Positions 49,553 through 57,849 of a stretch of DNA of 64,000 bases are shown piece by piece. Position numbers and translations under genes: made by a program. Each line of letters opens with the position of its first letter. The stretch's first letter is position 1. Below the pieces are notes generated by a model. That model was not told where the DNA came from, ran no database searches, and saw nothing but the letters and a program-made list of their open reading frames with translations. This stretch comes from Pseudomonas sp. stari2 (GTDB taxonomy: Bacteria > Pseudomonadota > Gammaproteobacteria > Pseudomonadales > Pseudomonadaceae): positions 4,335,501 to 4,399,500 of the forward strand of contig NZ_CP099760.1 of assembly GCF_040760005.1 (NCBI RefSeq), read 5' to 3'.

Positions 49553-50575
49553 ATGAAAGCAATGACGCATGTATCACTGGCCGCTGCGGCCCTGCTCTCC
49601 TCCTCCGTCTGGGCGGCCGAGGCACCGATTCAACCGAAAGTGGTGCTGATCACCATGTTCGCCCCGGAAGCGCAAAACTGGATCGAGCGCCTCGAACTCA
49701 AGCAGGAAATCCGCGTACCGGGCCTGTCGGCCGAGTACCCGACCATCCGCTGCAACACGCAGCAGGTGTGCCTGATGACCACGGGCATGGGCCAGACCAA
49801 CGCCGCCGCTTCGACCCTGGCACTGGCGCTGTCACCGAAGTTCGACCTGCGCAAAAGCTACTTCCTGATTGCCGGGATTGCCGGCATCAGCCCCAAGCAC
49901 GGGACCATCGGCACCGCCGCCTGGGCGCATTATCTGGTCGAGTTCGGCACTCAGTGGGAACTGGATTCGCGCGATGCGCCCTCGAGCTGGCCGACCGGTT
50001 ACCTCGGCATCAACACCAAAGGCCCGAACGAAAAACCACCGCTGGACTACAAGACCGAAGTCTTCGAACTCAACCCGAAACTGCAAGCCAAGGCCTTCGC
50101 CCTGAGCCACAAGGTCGAACTGAGCGAGAGCAAGGAGTCGGCCGCGTGGCGCCTGAAATACCCGGCAGCACCGGCCAATCAACCGCCGGTGGTCACCCGT
50201 TGCGACACGCTGGCGGGCAACACCTGGTTCTCCGGCACACGCCTGAGCGAACGCGCCGAGGTCTGGACCAAATTGCTGACCGACAACAAGGGCGAGTACT
50301 GCACCACCCAACAGGAAGACAACTCCACCTACGAGGCTTTGTTGCGCGCCAGCCGCGAGGGCCTGGTGGACGTGCAGCGTCTGGCCGTGGTGCGCGCCGG
50401 CTCTGACTTCGACCGTCCGGCGCCGGGCGGCAGCGAAGTGGACAACCTGCTCAAGTACGCCGATCAGGGCGGATTTGTGCCGGCCCTGGAAAACCTCTAC
50501 CGCGCGGGCAATCCGTTGGTGCAGGACATCCTGAAGCACTGGTCGGCGTGGGAAAACGGCATCCCGCAGTCCTGA
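49553..50575 (+). CDS. Purine nucleoside permease (NUP) family protein
   Basis: A 340-residue protein with a signal peptide (ends SSVWAAE) and then a soluble-looking domain without multiple membrane helices. PKVVLITMFAPEAQNWIERL, CLMTTGMGQTNAAASTLAL and YFLIAGIAGISPKHGTIG are those of the NUP family, which resembles nucleoside phosphorylases in fold. NUP proteins were named from yeast nucleoside uptake. In bacteria a periplasmic nucleoside-binding or -cleaving role seems likelier given the signal peptide. CCAGGAG precedes the ATG. Confidence 0.88.
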   Translation: MKAMTHVSLAAAALLSSSVWAAEAPIQPKVVLITMFAPEAQNWIERLELKQEIRVPGLSAEYPTIRCNTQQVCLMTTGMGQTNAAASTLALALSPKFDLRKSYFLIAGIAGISPKHGTIGTAAWAHYLVEFGTQWELDSRDAPSSWPTGYLGINTKGPNEKPPLDYKTEVFELNPKLQAKAFALSHKVELSESKESAAWRLKYPAAPANQPPVVTRCDTLAGNTWFSGTRLSERAEVWTKLLTDNKGEYCTTQQEDNSTYEALLRASREGLVDVQRLAVVRAGSDFDRPAPGGSEVDNLLKYADQGGFVPALENLYRAGNPLVQDILKHWSAWENGIPQS

Positions 50576-50580
50576 AACCC

Positions 50581-50622
50581 ACAAAGCCCTGTGGGTGCGA
50601 ACGCGCTCCCACAGGGCTTTGT
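50581..50622. terminator. Terminator or REP-like hairpin after the nucleoside operon
   Basis: A perfect 15-base-pair stem (ACAAAGCCCTGTGGG with CCCACAGGGCTTTGT) around a 12-base loop. CCTGTGGG and GCGCTCCCACAGG resemble the REP palindromes dispersed in P. fluorescens genomes, so it may be a REP element serving as terminator. Confidence 0.75.
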
Positions 50623-50645
50623 GATGACATGGATAACAGCGAAGG

Positions 50646-51602
50646 TCAGGGGATAAGAATCACTTTGTCACCGCTGCCCTGATTCACATCCGCATAGCGC
50701 GCCAGCCCTTCGGCCAACGGTGCTTCGACCAGTCCTTGCGGCAGTGGCAGCAGGTCTTCGTCGAAGAACCGGCCGAACTGCTCGAGCATCGCCGCACAGG
50801 CTTCAACGCCGTACAGCAACGAGTTGATGCCGACCACGGAGCCACCCTTGCGATACAGGGCCAGCGCCGGCAGTTGTACATGGCCGTCCACTGGCGCAGC
50901 GATGATCGCGATCCGCCCGAAGGGCGCCAATGCCGCGACTGAGGCCGGCAGCCAGAAACCGGTGGTGTCGAAGATCACATCGGCGCCACCGCGGTACACC
51001 GCGTTGACCTGTGCACCCAGATCTTCGGGTTTATCCAGCTGAATCGTCTGATAACCCTGAGCCTGCAAGTCCTTGACCTGCTCCGGCCGCCGCGCCGCCG
51101 CCAGCAACTGCGCGCCACGCACTTTGGCCAGCGCCAGAGCCGCCGTCGCCACCGCCCCGCCGCCGATCACCAGCAAACGGGTTTCAGCGCTGACCAGACT
51201 GCGTTCCAGCGCATCCCACGCCGTGGTGTAAGGCACGCCTAGGCTGGCAGCCTGGGTGAAGCTCAAATGCGAAGGCTTGTGCGCCACGCCATTGGCCGGC
51301 AGTTTGACGAACTGCGCATGGGAGCCATCGGCGAAAAAGCCCAACTCACGCCCGGTGCCCCAGACTTCCTGACCGATCAACGCCTGCGGCCCTTCGACCA
51401 CGACACCGGCAAAATCCCGACCGGGAATACGTGGCAGCGTGGTGTACGGGAAGCGCCCGAGCACGTTCTTCACGTCGCTGGGATTGAGGCCCGCCGCCTT
51501 GATCTGCACCAGCACCTCGTCGGCCCCCGGCACCGGCGTCGGCACCTCGACGAAGCGCAGGGACGACAGCTCGCCGGTTTTATCGAATTGCAGTGCTTTC
51601 AT
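50646..51602 (-). CDS. Zinc-independent quinone oxidoreductase/alcohol dehydrogenase-like (MDR) protein
   Basis: A 318-residue medium-chain reductase. N-terminal GroES-like domain (AGLNPSDVKNVLGRFPYT, IPGRDFAGVVV), then a Rossmann domain with LLVIGGGAVATAALALAK. The zinc-binding Cys and His residues of true alcohol dehydrogenases are absent, so it is closer to NADPH:quinone reductases. The substrate is unknown. The ATG at 51602 gives the usual start MKALQF. It lies 29 bases after the XapX gene on the same strand. Confidence 0.85.
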   Translation of the reverse strand: MKALQFDKTGELSSLRFVEVPTPVPGADEVLVQIKAAGLNPSDVKNVLGRFPYTTLPRIPGRDFAGVVVEGPQALIGQEVWGTGRELGFFADGSHAQFVKLPANGVAHKPSHLSFTQAASLGVPYTTAWDALERSLVSAETRLLVIGGGAVATAALALAKVRGAQLLAAARRPEQVKDLQAQGYQTIQLDKPEDLGAQVNAVYRGGADVIFDTTGFWLPASVAALAPFGRIAIIAAPVDGHVQLPALALYRKGGSVVGINSLLYGVEACAAMLEQFGRFFDEDLLPLPQGLVEAPLAEGLARYADVNQGSGDKVILIP

Positions 51603-51631
51603 GAGTTCATCCACCGAATGAAAAAGGAAAT

Positions 51632-51805
51632 TCAGGACAGCCAGCCACTGACCAATTGCCGGCCCATCGGCCACAACTGCTCGCCCGCCAGCATGCCCAA
51701 CAGGCCGACCAGCGCGATGGCCGGCGGTGCCGGGGAACGGAAATCCAGCGCGCCATACAACAGGCCGACGCCCAGACCGATGCCCAGGGAAATCAGGTAG
51801 TTCAT
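51632..51805 (-). CDS. XapX (DUF1427) small membrane protein
   Basis: A 57-residue protein of two hydrophobic helices, MNYLISLGIGLGVGLLYGAL and PPAIALVGLLGMLAGEQLWP, which is the whole XapX domain. GGAG lies 7 bases upstream of the ATG. XapX proteins are named from the E. coli xanthosine operon neighbourhood; their function is not known. It sits between the AraC regulator and the oxidoreductase, all on the - strand. Confidence 0.85.
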   Translation of the reverse strand: MNYLISLGIGLGVGLLYGALDFRSPAPPAIALVGLLGMLAGEQLWPMGRQLVSGWLS

Positions 51806-51894
51806 GGGATCACTCCACCACATAAAGGGAATGGGCAAAGTCTAGGAAAGGCTGTGCGAAAGCACCGGCCAAGGACTTCTGAATTTCGGCCAAA

Positions 51895-52674
51895 TCAGCC
51901 TGAAAGCTGACCGGCACCGAACTGCGAAGGCGCGACACCCAGCTCCCGGCGGAACATGTCGCTGAAACTGCTCGGCGAATAACCCAGCTCACGGGCAATC
52001 ACACTGACCGGCACGCCCTGAATCAACTCGGCCACTGCCGTCGCCAACTGCACCTGACGCCGCCACTCGGCAAAGCCCATGCCCAGCCCTTCCTTGAACA
52101 ACCGTGCAAGCGTACGCACGCTGGCCCCGGCGTTTTCGGCGTGCTGCTCAAAAGGAATATCCAGCGACGGCGCGGCCATCACCGCCTGACACAGACTCAT
52201 CAGCCGCCGGTCAGCATCATCCGGCAGAGGGATCTTCAACTGTGAACGCCTTGCGCGTTTCAGCTCCAGCAACGCCAGCCCGACCAGCGCTTCGTAATAT
52301 TCGGCATCGCCGCTGTCGCCCTGCGCCACCAGCCCGACGATCAACTCACGCAGCAGACCACCGACCTCAATCACCTGCACCGTCTGATCCAGCGTCGCCG
52401 CCAGTGCCGGACGCAGGTAGATATTGCGCATCTGCAAATCCGACACCACCCGAATCCCGTGGGGCACGCCCGGCGGTAACCACACCGCCCGTTGCGGTGG
52501 CACCACCAGCGCCTCGTGCGGGGTCTCGACCCACATCACACCGCTCATCGCATACAGCAACTGCCCCCAGACATGCTCGTGCGGCTCGATGAACAAACCA
52601 CGCGGATAGGTGCGCGCCAGCGGCTGCACCGGCACATCGGTATCACTCAGATCAGGGGGCGCAGCGAGGGCCAT
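51895..52674 (-). CDS. AraC-family regulator with cupin N-terminus
   Basis: A 259-residue regulator. The N-terminal half is a cupin-like ligand domain (FIEPHEHVWGQLLYAMSG; AVWLPPGVPHGIRV), and the C-terminal half holds two helix-turn-helices (ASVRTLARLFKEGLGMGFAE and PVSVIARELGYSPSSFSDMF). It precedes xapX and the oxidoreductase gene on the same strand and probably controls them; the signal is unknown. Confidence 0.88.
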   Translation of the reverse strand: MALAAPPDLSDTDVPVQPLARTYPRGLFIEPHEHVWGQLLYAMSGVMWVETPHEALVVPPQRAVWLPPGVPHGIRVVSDLQMRNIYLRPALAATLDQTVQVIEVGGLLRELIVGLVAQGDSGDAEYYEALVGLALLELKRARRSQLKIPLPDDADRRLMSLCQAVMAAPSLDIPFEQHAENAGASVRTLARLFKEGLGMGFAEWRRQVQLATAVAELIQGVPVSVIARELGYSPSSFSDMFRRELGVAPSQFGAGQLSG

Positions 52675-52820
52675 GGCGAACGTTCATCGGAGTTGGCGAA
52701 GGCGTCATGGTAACCAGTGCACCCGGTCTCTCGCCATTGATAGATACCGTCGGACAATCCGAGTGAATTTTCCCGGTGCGCCACGATCCTTCTATTACCA
52801 CAGGGAGGAAGATGGGCTTT

Positions 52821-53048
52821 ATGAACAACGCAAAACTTTACGTCATCGATTACACCCTTCACGGCGCGCCAAAGTCGTTCATTATCCGCTCGGACAAAAT
52901 GGACAACACCGAGGCGTGGCACTGGGCAAGCTGCGACGCCGGGGTGGGCCGCATCCCGCGCTTCGGCCGGGAAAAAGTGCAAAAGACCAGCAAGCCGATG
53001 GCAGAAAAATTCGGCGTGGAAAACGTCACGTGGCGACCGGCAAGCTAA
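52821..53048 (+). CDS. Small DUF6555-like protein
   Basis: A 75-residue soluble protein with LYVIDYTLHGAPKSFIIRSD and AWHWASCDAGVGRIPRFGRE, a combination I associate with a small Pseudomonas-restricted family (DUF6555). The function is unknown. Two ATGs are possible (52812 and 52821): GGAGG is only 3 bases from the first and 12 from the second. MNNAKL resembles related N-termini, so the second was chosen. Divergent from the AraC gene. Confidence 0.7.
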   Translation: MNNAKLYVIDYTLHGAPKSFIIRSDKMDNTEAWHWASCDAGVGRIPRFGREKVQKTSKPMAEKFGVENVTWRPAS

Positions 53049-53086
53049 GCTTGCGCGCAGACGGGGACTATTTCGGGGGAACATAC

Positions 53087-53359
53087 ATGACAACCATCAG
53101 CAGCCCGGCGCACCTGGACTATGGCCTGGACACCCTCTTCGGCCGCCTCACCAAAAGCGTCGATTGCCCGGTTGGCCTGGAACCTGTCGAAAACGATCCC
53201 TACCGCTTCGCCCTGCGCGTCCCGGCCCCCTTGCCGGAAGACCTTGAAAAGGCCAAGACCATCGTCGTCAACGTTGAAGGCCGTCGGCTGCAAGGTACTG
53301 TCCGCCATATCGAACGCCTGGACGACGACAGCCTGAAACTGGAAGTGGAGCCTGACTAG
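53087..53359 (+). CDS. Small hypothetical protein
   Basis: A 90-residue acidic soluble protein, beta-rich towards the C-terminus (IVVNVEGRRLQGTVRHIERL). There is no signal peptide and no family that I recognise. It follows the DUF6555-like gene after 38 bases on the same strand and ends inside the arm of a terminator hairpin, so the two likely share a transcript. Confidence 0.6.
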   Translation: MTTISSPAHLDYGLDTLFGRLTKSVDCPVGLEPVENDPYRFALRVPAPLPEDLEKAKTIVVNVEGRRLQGTVRHIERLDDDSLKLEVEPD

Positions 53360-53371
53360 GCTCCACTTTTT
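53343..53371 (+). terminator. Terminator overlapping the stop codon of the small hypothetical gene
   Basis: AAGTGGAGCCT pairs with AGGCTCCACTT around the loop GACT and is followed by T residues. The TAG stop (53357-53359) lies in the loop and right arm, so the ribosome itself covers the hairpin at the end of translation. Confidence 0.85.
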
Positions 53372-53382
53372 CATGCAGACCG

Positions 53383-53550
53383 TTATTTCGGGTGAGCGCA
53401 ATGGCAACCCTTGCCGGAGCACTCCTCACCGCCCTTGTGGTGATGAGCGCAGGCCTCACAGCAATAGTGCTTGCCGTGCGCCACGTAGGAATGCTCGCCT
53501 TCCTTGATCTTGCAGCTACATCCCGGGCAATCGCATTTTCTATCGGCCAT
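53383..53550 (-). CDS. Bacterial metallothionein
   Basis: A 55-residue Cys-rich protein with ten cysteines in the order CxCxxCxC, CCxxC, CxxxxCxC, plus several His (HHH in the middle). This matches the SmtA/PmtA family, which wraps zinc, cadmium or copper in a metal-thiolate cluster. YCCEACAHHH is the usual zinc-finger-like centre. The ATG at 53550 is preferred to an earlier start that would add non-family residues. It converges on the small hypothetical gene. Confidence 0.88.
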   Translation of the reverse strand: MADRKCDCPGCSCKIKEGEHSYVAHGKHYCCEACAHHHKGGEECSGKGCHCAHPK

Positions 53551-53689
53551 GGAACAGACTCCTTTGGTGGTGGTTGTCTGAGGCTGAAGGAACAAGCCGT
53601 GCTACCAGTGTAGAAGCTGAAAAGCACTCAACAACCCAACAACCAAACCACTCACTCCCCATCCCCCAACATTCACCACGATGAGCGTT

Positions 53690-54000
53690 AGCTCGAGTAA
53701 AGCTTTTGATCTCAAGGCCCGTCGGCAGGCTGAGTGGAGGGATTGATCCGGGGGTGGGAGCGCAGCGACCGTGCGGCGCAGCCGCATGCATCGAGAGGAG
53801 GTGCAGCGAAGCAAACCGTAGGCGATGCCCCCGGATCAATCCCGGAGCGAAGGAACCCGAGCCACAGCGAGGGCCGTACGTCAGGGCACAGACCTTTTGG
53901 TTACTTTTGGGGCGTTTGCCAAAAGTGACTCGCTGTAAGAGCGAAACCGCCAGCGGCAGCACCCGAAGAAACGGATATACACCCAAAACCCAAGAGCCTG
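53690..54000. repeat. Dispersed intergenic repeat of fluorescent pseudomonads
   Basis: This block has the look of the long intergenic repeats that recur in P. fluorescens-group genomes and are often mis-called as genes. It contains a perfect 15-base inverted repeat, GGATTGATCCGGGGG (53740-53754) with CCCCCGGATCAATCC (53828-53842), and inside it a hairpin TGCGGC-GCA-GCCGCA (53772-53786). Open frames on both strands pass through but have no ribosome sites or family likeness. Copy number elsewhere cannot be seen here. Confidence 0.6.
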
Positions 54001-54022
54001 GCCGGCCCACAGGCCGCCACGG

Positions 54023-54478
54023 TCAAACAGCCTGACGCACACTACTGCGATACATGAACACCAGCGCCAGCCCCAGGCAGACCATTGCCAAAACCCGCGC
54101 CCCCGACAGCTCGATGGCAGGGTTACCCAGCCAGCCAAAGTTATCGATCAGCATCCCCATTCCAAGCTGCCCGACAATCACCGCCACCGTGGCCACGGCC
54201 GTACCAACGCGCGGCACCGCACCGACCATGACCATCATATAAACCACACCGAACAAAGCACCGCTGAGCTGCCATTTCGGCACGTCCAGCAGGCTGACGG
54301 CATGAGCAGGCTCGAAAAACAGGATCAGGAGAGCCGTACTCACCGCGCCGACCACGAAAGTCAGAAGGCTGCTGCGCAACACCCCAACAGTCTCCCCCAA
54401 CCGCCCATTGATCGCCGCCTGCACACTCAACACCGCACCGGCCAACACCACCACCGCCAACAAAATCACCAGACTCAT
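54023..54478 (-). CDS. DUF606/YdcZ-type small multidrug-like transporter, second of a pair
   Basis: A 151-residue inner-membrane protein with five predicted helices. SVQAAINGRLGETVGVLRSS at the start, VVYMMVMVGAVPRVGTAVAT and GQLGMGMLIDNFGWLG are DMT-type DUF606 motifs. It starts 4 bases after the stop of the other DUF606 gene. Proteins of this length probably work as dimers; the substrate is unknown. Confidence 0.85.
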   Translation of the reverse strand: MSLVILLAVVVLAGAVLSVQAAINGRLGETVGVLRSSLLTFVVGAVSTALLILFFEPAHAVSLLDVPKWQLSGALFGVVYMMVMVGAVPRVGTAVATVAVIVGQLGMGMLIDNFGWLGNPAIELSGARVLAMVCLGLALVFMYRSSVRQAV

Positions 54479-54482
54479 CACC

Positions 54483-54971
54483 TCACCCCCGCGCAATCAA
54501 AACCAGTGCCGCCACAATCAACCCCAACGCCAGCCAACGCTCGGCATTGACCTTCTTGCGCGCAGCCCCAAACCAGCCGAAATGGTCGATCAGGACACTT
54601 TTGCCAACCTGCCCCGACAGAATCGCGATCATGGTCATCGCAATCCCGATATGCGGCGTCGCCAGCGTCAACACCACCACATACATCGGCCCCAGAAACC
54701 CGCCGATCAACTGCCAGCGCGGCAGATCGGTCAGCGCCGGGCCCTTCTGTGGCCCCGCAAACAGCAACAGCAAAAACAGAATCGCCGAGCCAACCCCGAA
54801 GATGCTCAAAGTCGCCCACAGGTGCCCGACCTGCTCACCCAGCGGCCCCAGCAACCCGGCCTCCACCGACAACCCCATGCCGGCCAGAATCACCAACGGC
54901 AACAGCAACAATCGCAAACCCGGCCGGGCGACAGGTGTCGGCGCAGTACTCACTTCATCAAACGACTGCAT
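54483..54971 (-). CDS. DUF606/YdcZ-type small multidrug-like transporter, first of a pair
   Basis: A 162-residue inner-membrane protein with five predicted helices after a ~17-residue cytoplasmic lead. GPMYVVVLTLATPHIGIAMT and GQVGKSVLIDHFGWFGA correspond to motifs in its neighbour, from which it differs enough to be an old duplicate. Together they could form an asymmetric heterodimer. Divergent from a LysR gene that probably controls the pair. Confidence 0.85.
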   Translation of the reverse strand: MQSFDEVSTAPTPVARPGLRLLLLPLVILAGMGLSVEAGLLGPLGEQVGHLWATLSIFGVGSAILFLLLLFAGPQKGPALTDLPRWQLIGGFLGPMYVVVLTLATPHIGIAMTMIAILSGQVGKSVLIDHFGWFGAARKKVNAERWLALGLIVAALVLIARG

Positions 54972-55082
54972 CTGAAAAACCTCTGAAGGAAACGATGGCG
55001 CGGATTATCGGCTGGCGCGGCTGTGCGATAAATGGGAGCATCCGGACAACACTTTTGCGCAACTCGCACAGCAGGATGATCC

Positions 55083-56018
55083 ATGCACGGGCTCAACGAA
55101 CTGGGATTCAAGGCGCTAAGGCTGTTTGTGGCGGTACTCGACCACGGCAGTTTTTCCGAAGTAGCCCGCCGCGAGGGAGTGGCGCCCTCCTCGATTTCCC
55201 GGCAGATCCAGTTGATGGAACACGCGCTGAACCAGCAACTGCTTTACCGCCACACCCGCGCGGTAACACCCACCGAAGCCGGACGCATGCTCGGCCACCA
55301 CGCGCGGCTGGTGCTGGTGCAACTGGAGGAAGCCGAACAGGCGTTGCAGGAACAGCAAAGCGAGCCCACCGGCCTGGTGCGAATCAACGCCCCGGTGGTG
55401 TTCGGCCAACGTCATCTGACGCCATGGCTAGGCCGTCTGTGCGAGCGCTACCCAAAGCTGCAACTGGACATCCAGCAGACCGATCACTACATCGATCCGC
55501 TGCAGGAAGGCGCCGACCTGCTGTTCCGCATCGGCCCATTGCACGACTCGAGCATGCAGGCGCGAATCCTCGCGCCGCACCGCTTTCAGGTCGCGGCCAG
55601 CCCAGCGTATCTCAAGCGTTTCGGCACGCCACAGCATCCCGAAGACCTCGCGCGCCATCAATGTCTGGCCTACAAGGGCGCGACCGGTCAGCAGCGTTGG
55701 TTCTTCCGTCAGGATCAGGGCGAGTGGACGCCGTATTCAGTGAAAGGCCCGATTACCGGCAATCATGCGGACACCCTGACCCAGGCCGCCGAACAGGGTT
55801 TGGGGCTGGTGATGTTTCCGTCATGGCTGATCGGCGAGGCGGTGCGCGAGGGTACGCTGGTGCCGGTGTTGGGGGAGTATCAGGTGTCGAACAGCGTTGA
55901 GCCGCAGCAGATTGCGGTGCTGTGGCCGGGGAGTCGGCGGTTGTCGGTGAAGGTGCGGACAGTGATTGATTTCTTTGTTGAGTGTTTTGGGGAGGTGCCG
56001 TATTGGGACAGACCCTGA
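55083..56018 (+). CDS. LysR-family regulator
   Basis: A 311-residue LysR protein: winged helix at about 8-67 (ALRLFVAVLDHGSFSEVARR, PSSISRQIQLME) and an effector domain with GLVRINAPVVFGQRHLTPWL and the CrgA-like GADLLFRIG. It belongs to the CrgA/DsdC-like branch. It is divergent from the two DUF606 genes with a 111-base shared region, so these are the likely targets. Confidence 0.88.
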   Translation: MHGLNELGFKALRLFVAVLDHGSFSEVARREGVAPSSISRQIQLMEHALNQQLLYRHTRAVTPTEAGRMLGHHARLVLVQLEEAEQALQEQQSEPTGLVRINAPVVFGQRHLTPWLGRLCERYPKLQLDIQQTDHYIDPLQEGADLLFRIGPLHDSSMQARILAPHRFQVAASPAYLKRFGTPQHPEDLARHQCLAYKGATGQQRWFFRQDQGEWTPYSVKGPITGNHADTLTQAAEQGLGLVMFPSWLIGEAVREGTLVPVLGEYQVSNSVEPQQIAVLWPGSRRLSVKVRTVIDFFVECFGEVPYWDRP

Positions 56019-56039
56019 CGGTCTGCCCCGACAGCGCCA

Positions 56040-57722
56040 TCAGATCCGGAACTGACCGACCAGCTTGCCCAACCGCTGCCCCAAATCCGCGAGACTGCGC
56101 GACGTCTGCGCCCCCAACTGGGTTTCATCCGCCACGTTATCCACCGCCACCGCGATCTGATGCACGCTTCGGTTGATCTCCTCAGCCACGGCCGTCTGCT
56201 CTTCGGCAGCACTGGCAATCTGTGCGTTCATCGAGTTGATGGTGGCGATCAGATCCGCCATGGCATCCAGCGATGCTCCGGCCTGATTGGCCTGAGCCGA
56301 CGTACCGTCACCCGCCTCGCTGGACCGGCGCATCGCCTCGACCGCCGACTGCGTACCTGCCTGCAAACGGTCGATCATCCCCTGAATTTCCTGAGTGCTG
56401 ATCTGCGTGCGCGACGCCAGCGCCCGCACCTCATCCGCCACCACCGCAAACCCGCGCCCCGCCTCGCCGGCCCGGGCCGCTTCAATCGCTGCGTTGAGTG
56501 CCAGCAGGTTGGTCTGTTCGGCAATCGAGCGGATCACCCCGAGCACGCCAACGATCGACGACACGTCCTGTTGCAAGCTGTCGAGGGACAAACCGCTGCT
56601 ACGGATATCGTCCACCAGCGCATGAATCTGCTTGATGCTGCCGGCCACCACGCGTTTGGCGGTCTGGCCTTCTTCGTCGGTCTGCTGCGCGGCGACGGCG
56701 GCGTTCTGTGCACTCTTGGCGACTTCTTGCGCGGCGGCGGACATTTCGTTGATCGCCGTCGCCACCTGATCGGTCTCGTGACGCTGACGTTCCATGGCCT
56801 GATCGGAGCGCTGGGCCTGATCCGACACTTGCGTCACTAGCCCAGTCAGTTGCGAAGTCATTTCAGTGATCTGCCGCACCAGACCGTGGATCTTGTCGAC
56901 GAAACGGTTGAACGAGCCGGCCAGTTCGCCGAGTTCATCCTGACTGGTGATGGTCAGGCGACGGGTCAGGTCGCCCTCACCCGCCGCGATGTCGTCAAGG
57001 TTGGCTTTCATCAGAGTCAGCGGCCGCAGAATGGTATTTGCCAGCACCAGCCCCGCCACCGCGATCACCAGCAACACGATCACCGCCACGCCGACGATGC
57101 TCAACACCACGCCTTCCATACGCTCCTGAACCTGGGCCTGAACCAGCGCCACTTGCGCCTCGATGCCATCGAGGTTGACCGACGTACCGACCGCCATGTC
57201 CCACTTCGCCAGGTATTCGGTGTAGCCGAGTTTCGGCACCAGCACCTGCGCATTGCCCGGCAGCGGCGAGCTGTATTGCAGGTAGTGAGTACCGTCCTTC
57301 GCCACTTTCACCAGGTCGCGGTTGACGTAGACGCCGTTCGGGTCGCGGTTGTCCTTGAAACTCTTGCCCACGCCTTCAGGATCGGTGGACTTGAACAGGC
57401 GCACGGTCTCGGAGTCGTAGCCGAAGAAATAGCCATCCTTGCCGTACTTGATGCCTGACAGCAGCTTGATCACCTGCGCCCGCGCCTCGGCGTCACCGGG
57501 GGTGGCGGCGTCGTACAAAGGTTTGATGGTGGTCATGGCCACGGCGACGTAGCTGGCCAGGGTAGCCTTGGCGTCGCCGAGCAGGCGCTCGCGGGTCTGT
57601 TCGACTTCCTTGTGCGCCTGCTCCTGGAGAATGAACAGCGTGGTCAGGCTGATCACCAGCGCAAAGAGCAAGACCGGAAGGACGGCAAGGGACAGGACTT
57701 TAGCCTTGAGACTCAGGCGCAT
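56040..57722 (-). CDS. Chemoreceptor with single Cache domain (CtpM-like)
   Basis: A 560-residue methyl-accepting chemotaxis protein. Membrane helices at about 9-31 and 206-228 flank a periplasmic sCache_2 domain ([22 protein letters not shown]). Then a HAMP domain ([20 protein letters not shown]) and a signalling domain with the hairpin tip [20 protein letters not shown] (about 395-425). Length and position next to the antiporter gene match what I recall of P. aeruginosa PA2652, the malate receptor CtpM; ligand by analogy only. A sigma-28-like promoter lies upstream. Confidence 0.9.
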   Translation of the reverse strand: MRLSLKAKVLSLAVLPVLLFALVISLTTLFILQEQAHKEVEQTRERLLGDAKATLASYVAVAMTTIKPLYDAATPGDAEARAQVIKLLSGIKYGKDGYFFGYDSETVRLFKSTDPEGVGKSFKDNRDPNGVYVNRDLVKVAKDGTHYLQYSSPLPGNAQVLVPKLGYTEYLAKWDMAVGTSVNLDGIEAQVALVQAQVQERMEGVVLSIVGVAVIVLLVIAVAGLVLANTILRPLTLMKANLDDIAAGEGDLTRRLTITSQDELGELAGSFNRFVDKIHGLVRQITEMTSQLTGLVTQVSDQAQRSDQAMERQRHETDQVATAINEMSAAAQEVAKSAQNAAVAAQQTDEEGQTAKRVVAGSIKQIHALVDDIRSSGLSLDSLQQDVSSIVGVLGVIRSIAEQTNLLALNAAIEAARAGEAGRGFAVVADEVRALASRTQISTQEIQGMIDRLQAGTQSAVEAMRRSSEAGDGTSAQANQAGASLDAMADLIATINSMNAQIASAAEEQTAVAEEINRSVHQIAVAVDNVADETQLGAQTSRSLADLGQRLGKLVGQFRI

Positions 57723-57764
57723 TGGGGGCTCACTCTTTTGGTTTTATTGGCGTGGTTAAAGGCG

Positions 57765-57791
57765 TTAACGGCACGCGAAAGCAAAAGTTGA
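57765..57791 (-). promoter_or_regulatory. Sigma-28 (FliA)-like promoter of the CtpM-like gene
   Basis: On the - strand, TCAACTTT and GCCGTTAA are separated by 11 bases. The sigma-28 consensus is TAAAGTTT-11-GCCGATAA, with C at position 2 common in Pseudomonas. It ends about 42 bases before the ATG. Confidence 0.65.
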
Positions 57792-57801
57792 GCTGAGGTC
57801 T

Positions 57802-57842
57802 AACCAGATCGTTACCACGTTCTGAGCAGTAACGATCCGGTT
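57802..57842 (-). other. Hairpin between the antiporter and chemoreceptor genes
   Basis: AACC-A-GATCGTTAC faces GTAACGATC-C-GGTT: a nine-base-pair stem, one mismatch, then four more pairs. It starts 8 bases after the antiporter stop. There is no T run, so it is probably a weak or factor-assisted terminator that separates antiporter transcription from the chemoreceptor promoter. Confidence 0.45.
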
Positions 57843-57849
57843 TGGGGTG

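Noticed and set aside
53540..54010. Open frame of about 156 codons on the - strand
   Set aside because: It runs through the dispersed repeat with its inverted repeats and has no family likeness; this kind of frame is a common false gene in Pseudomonas.
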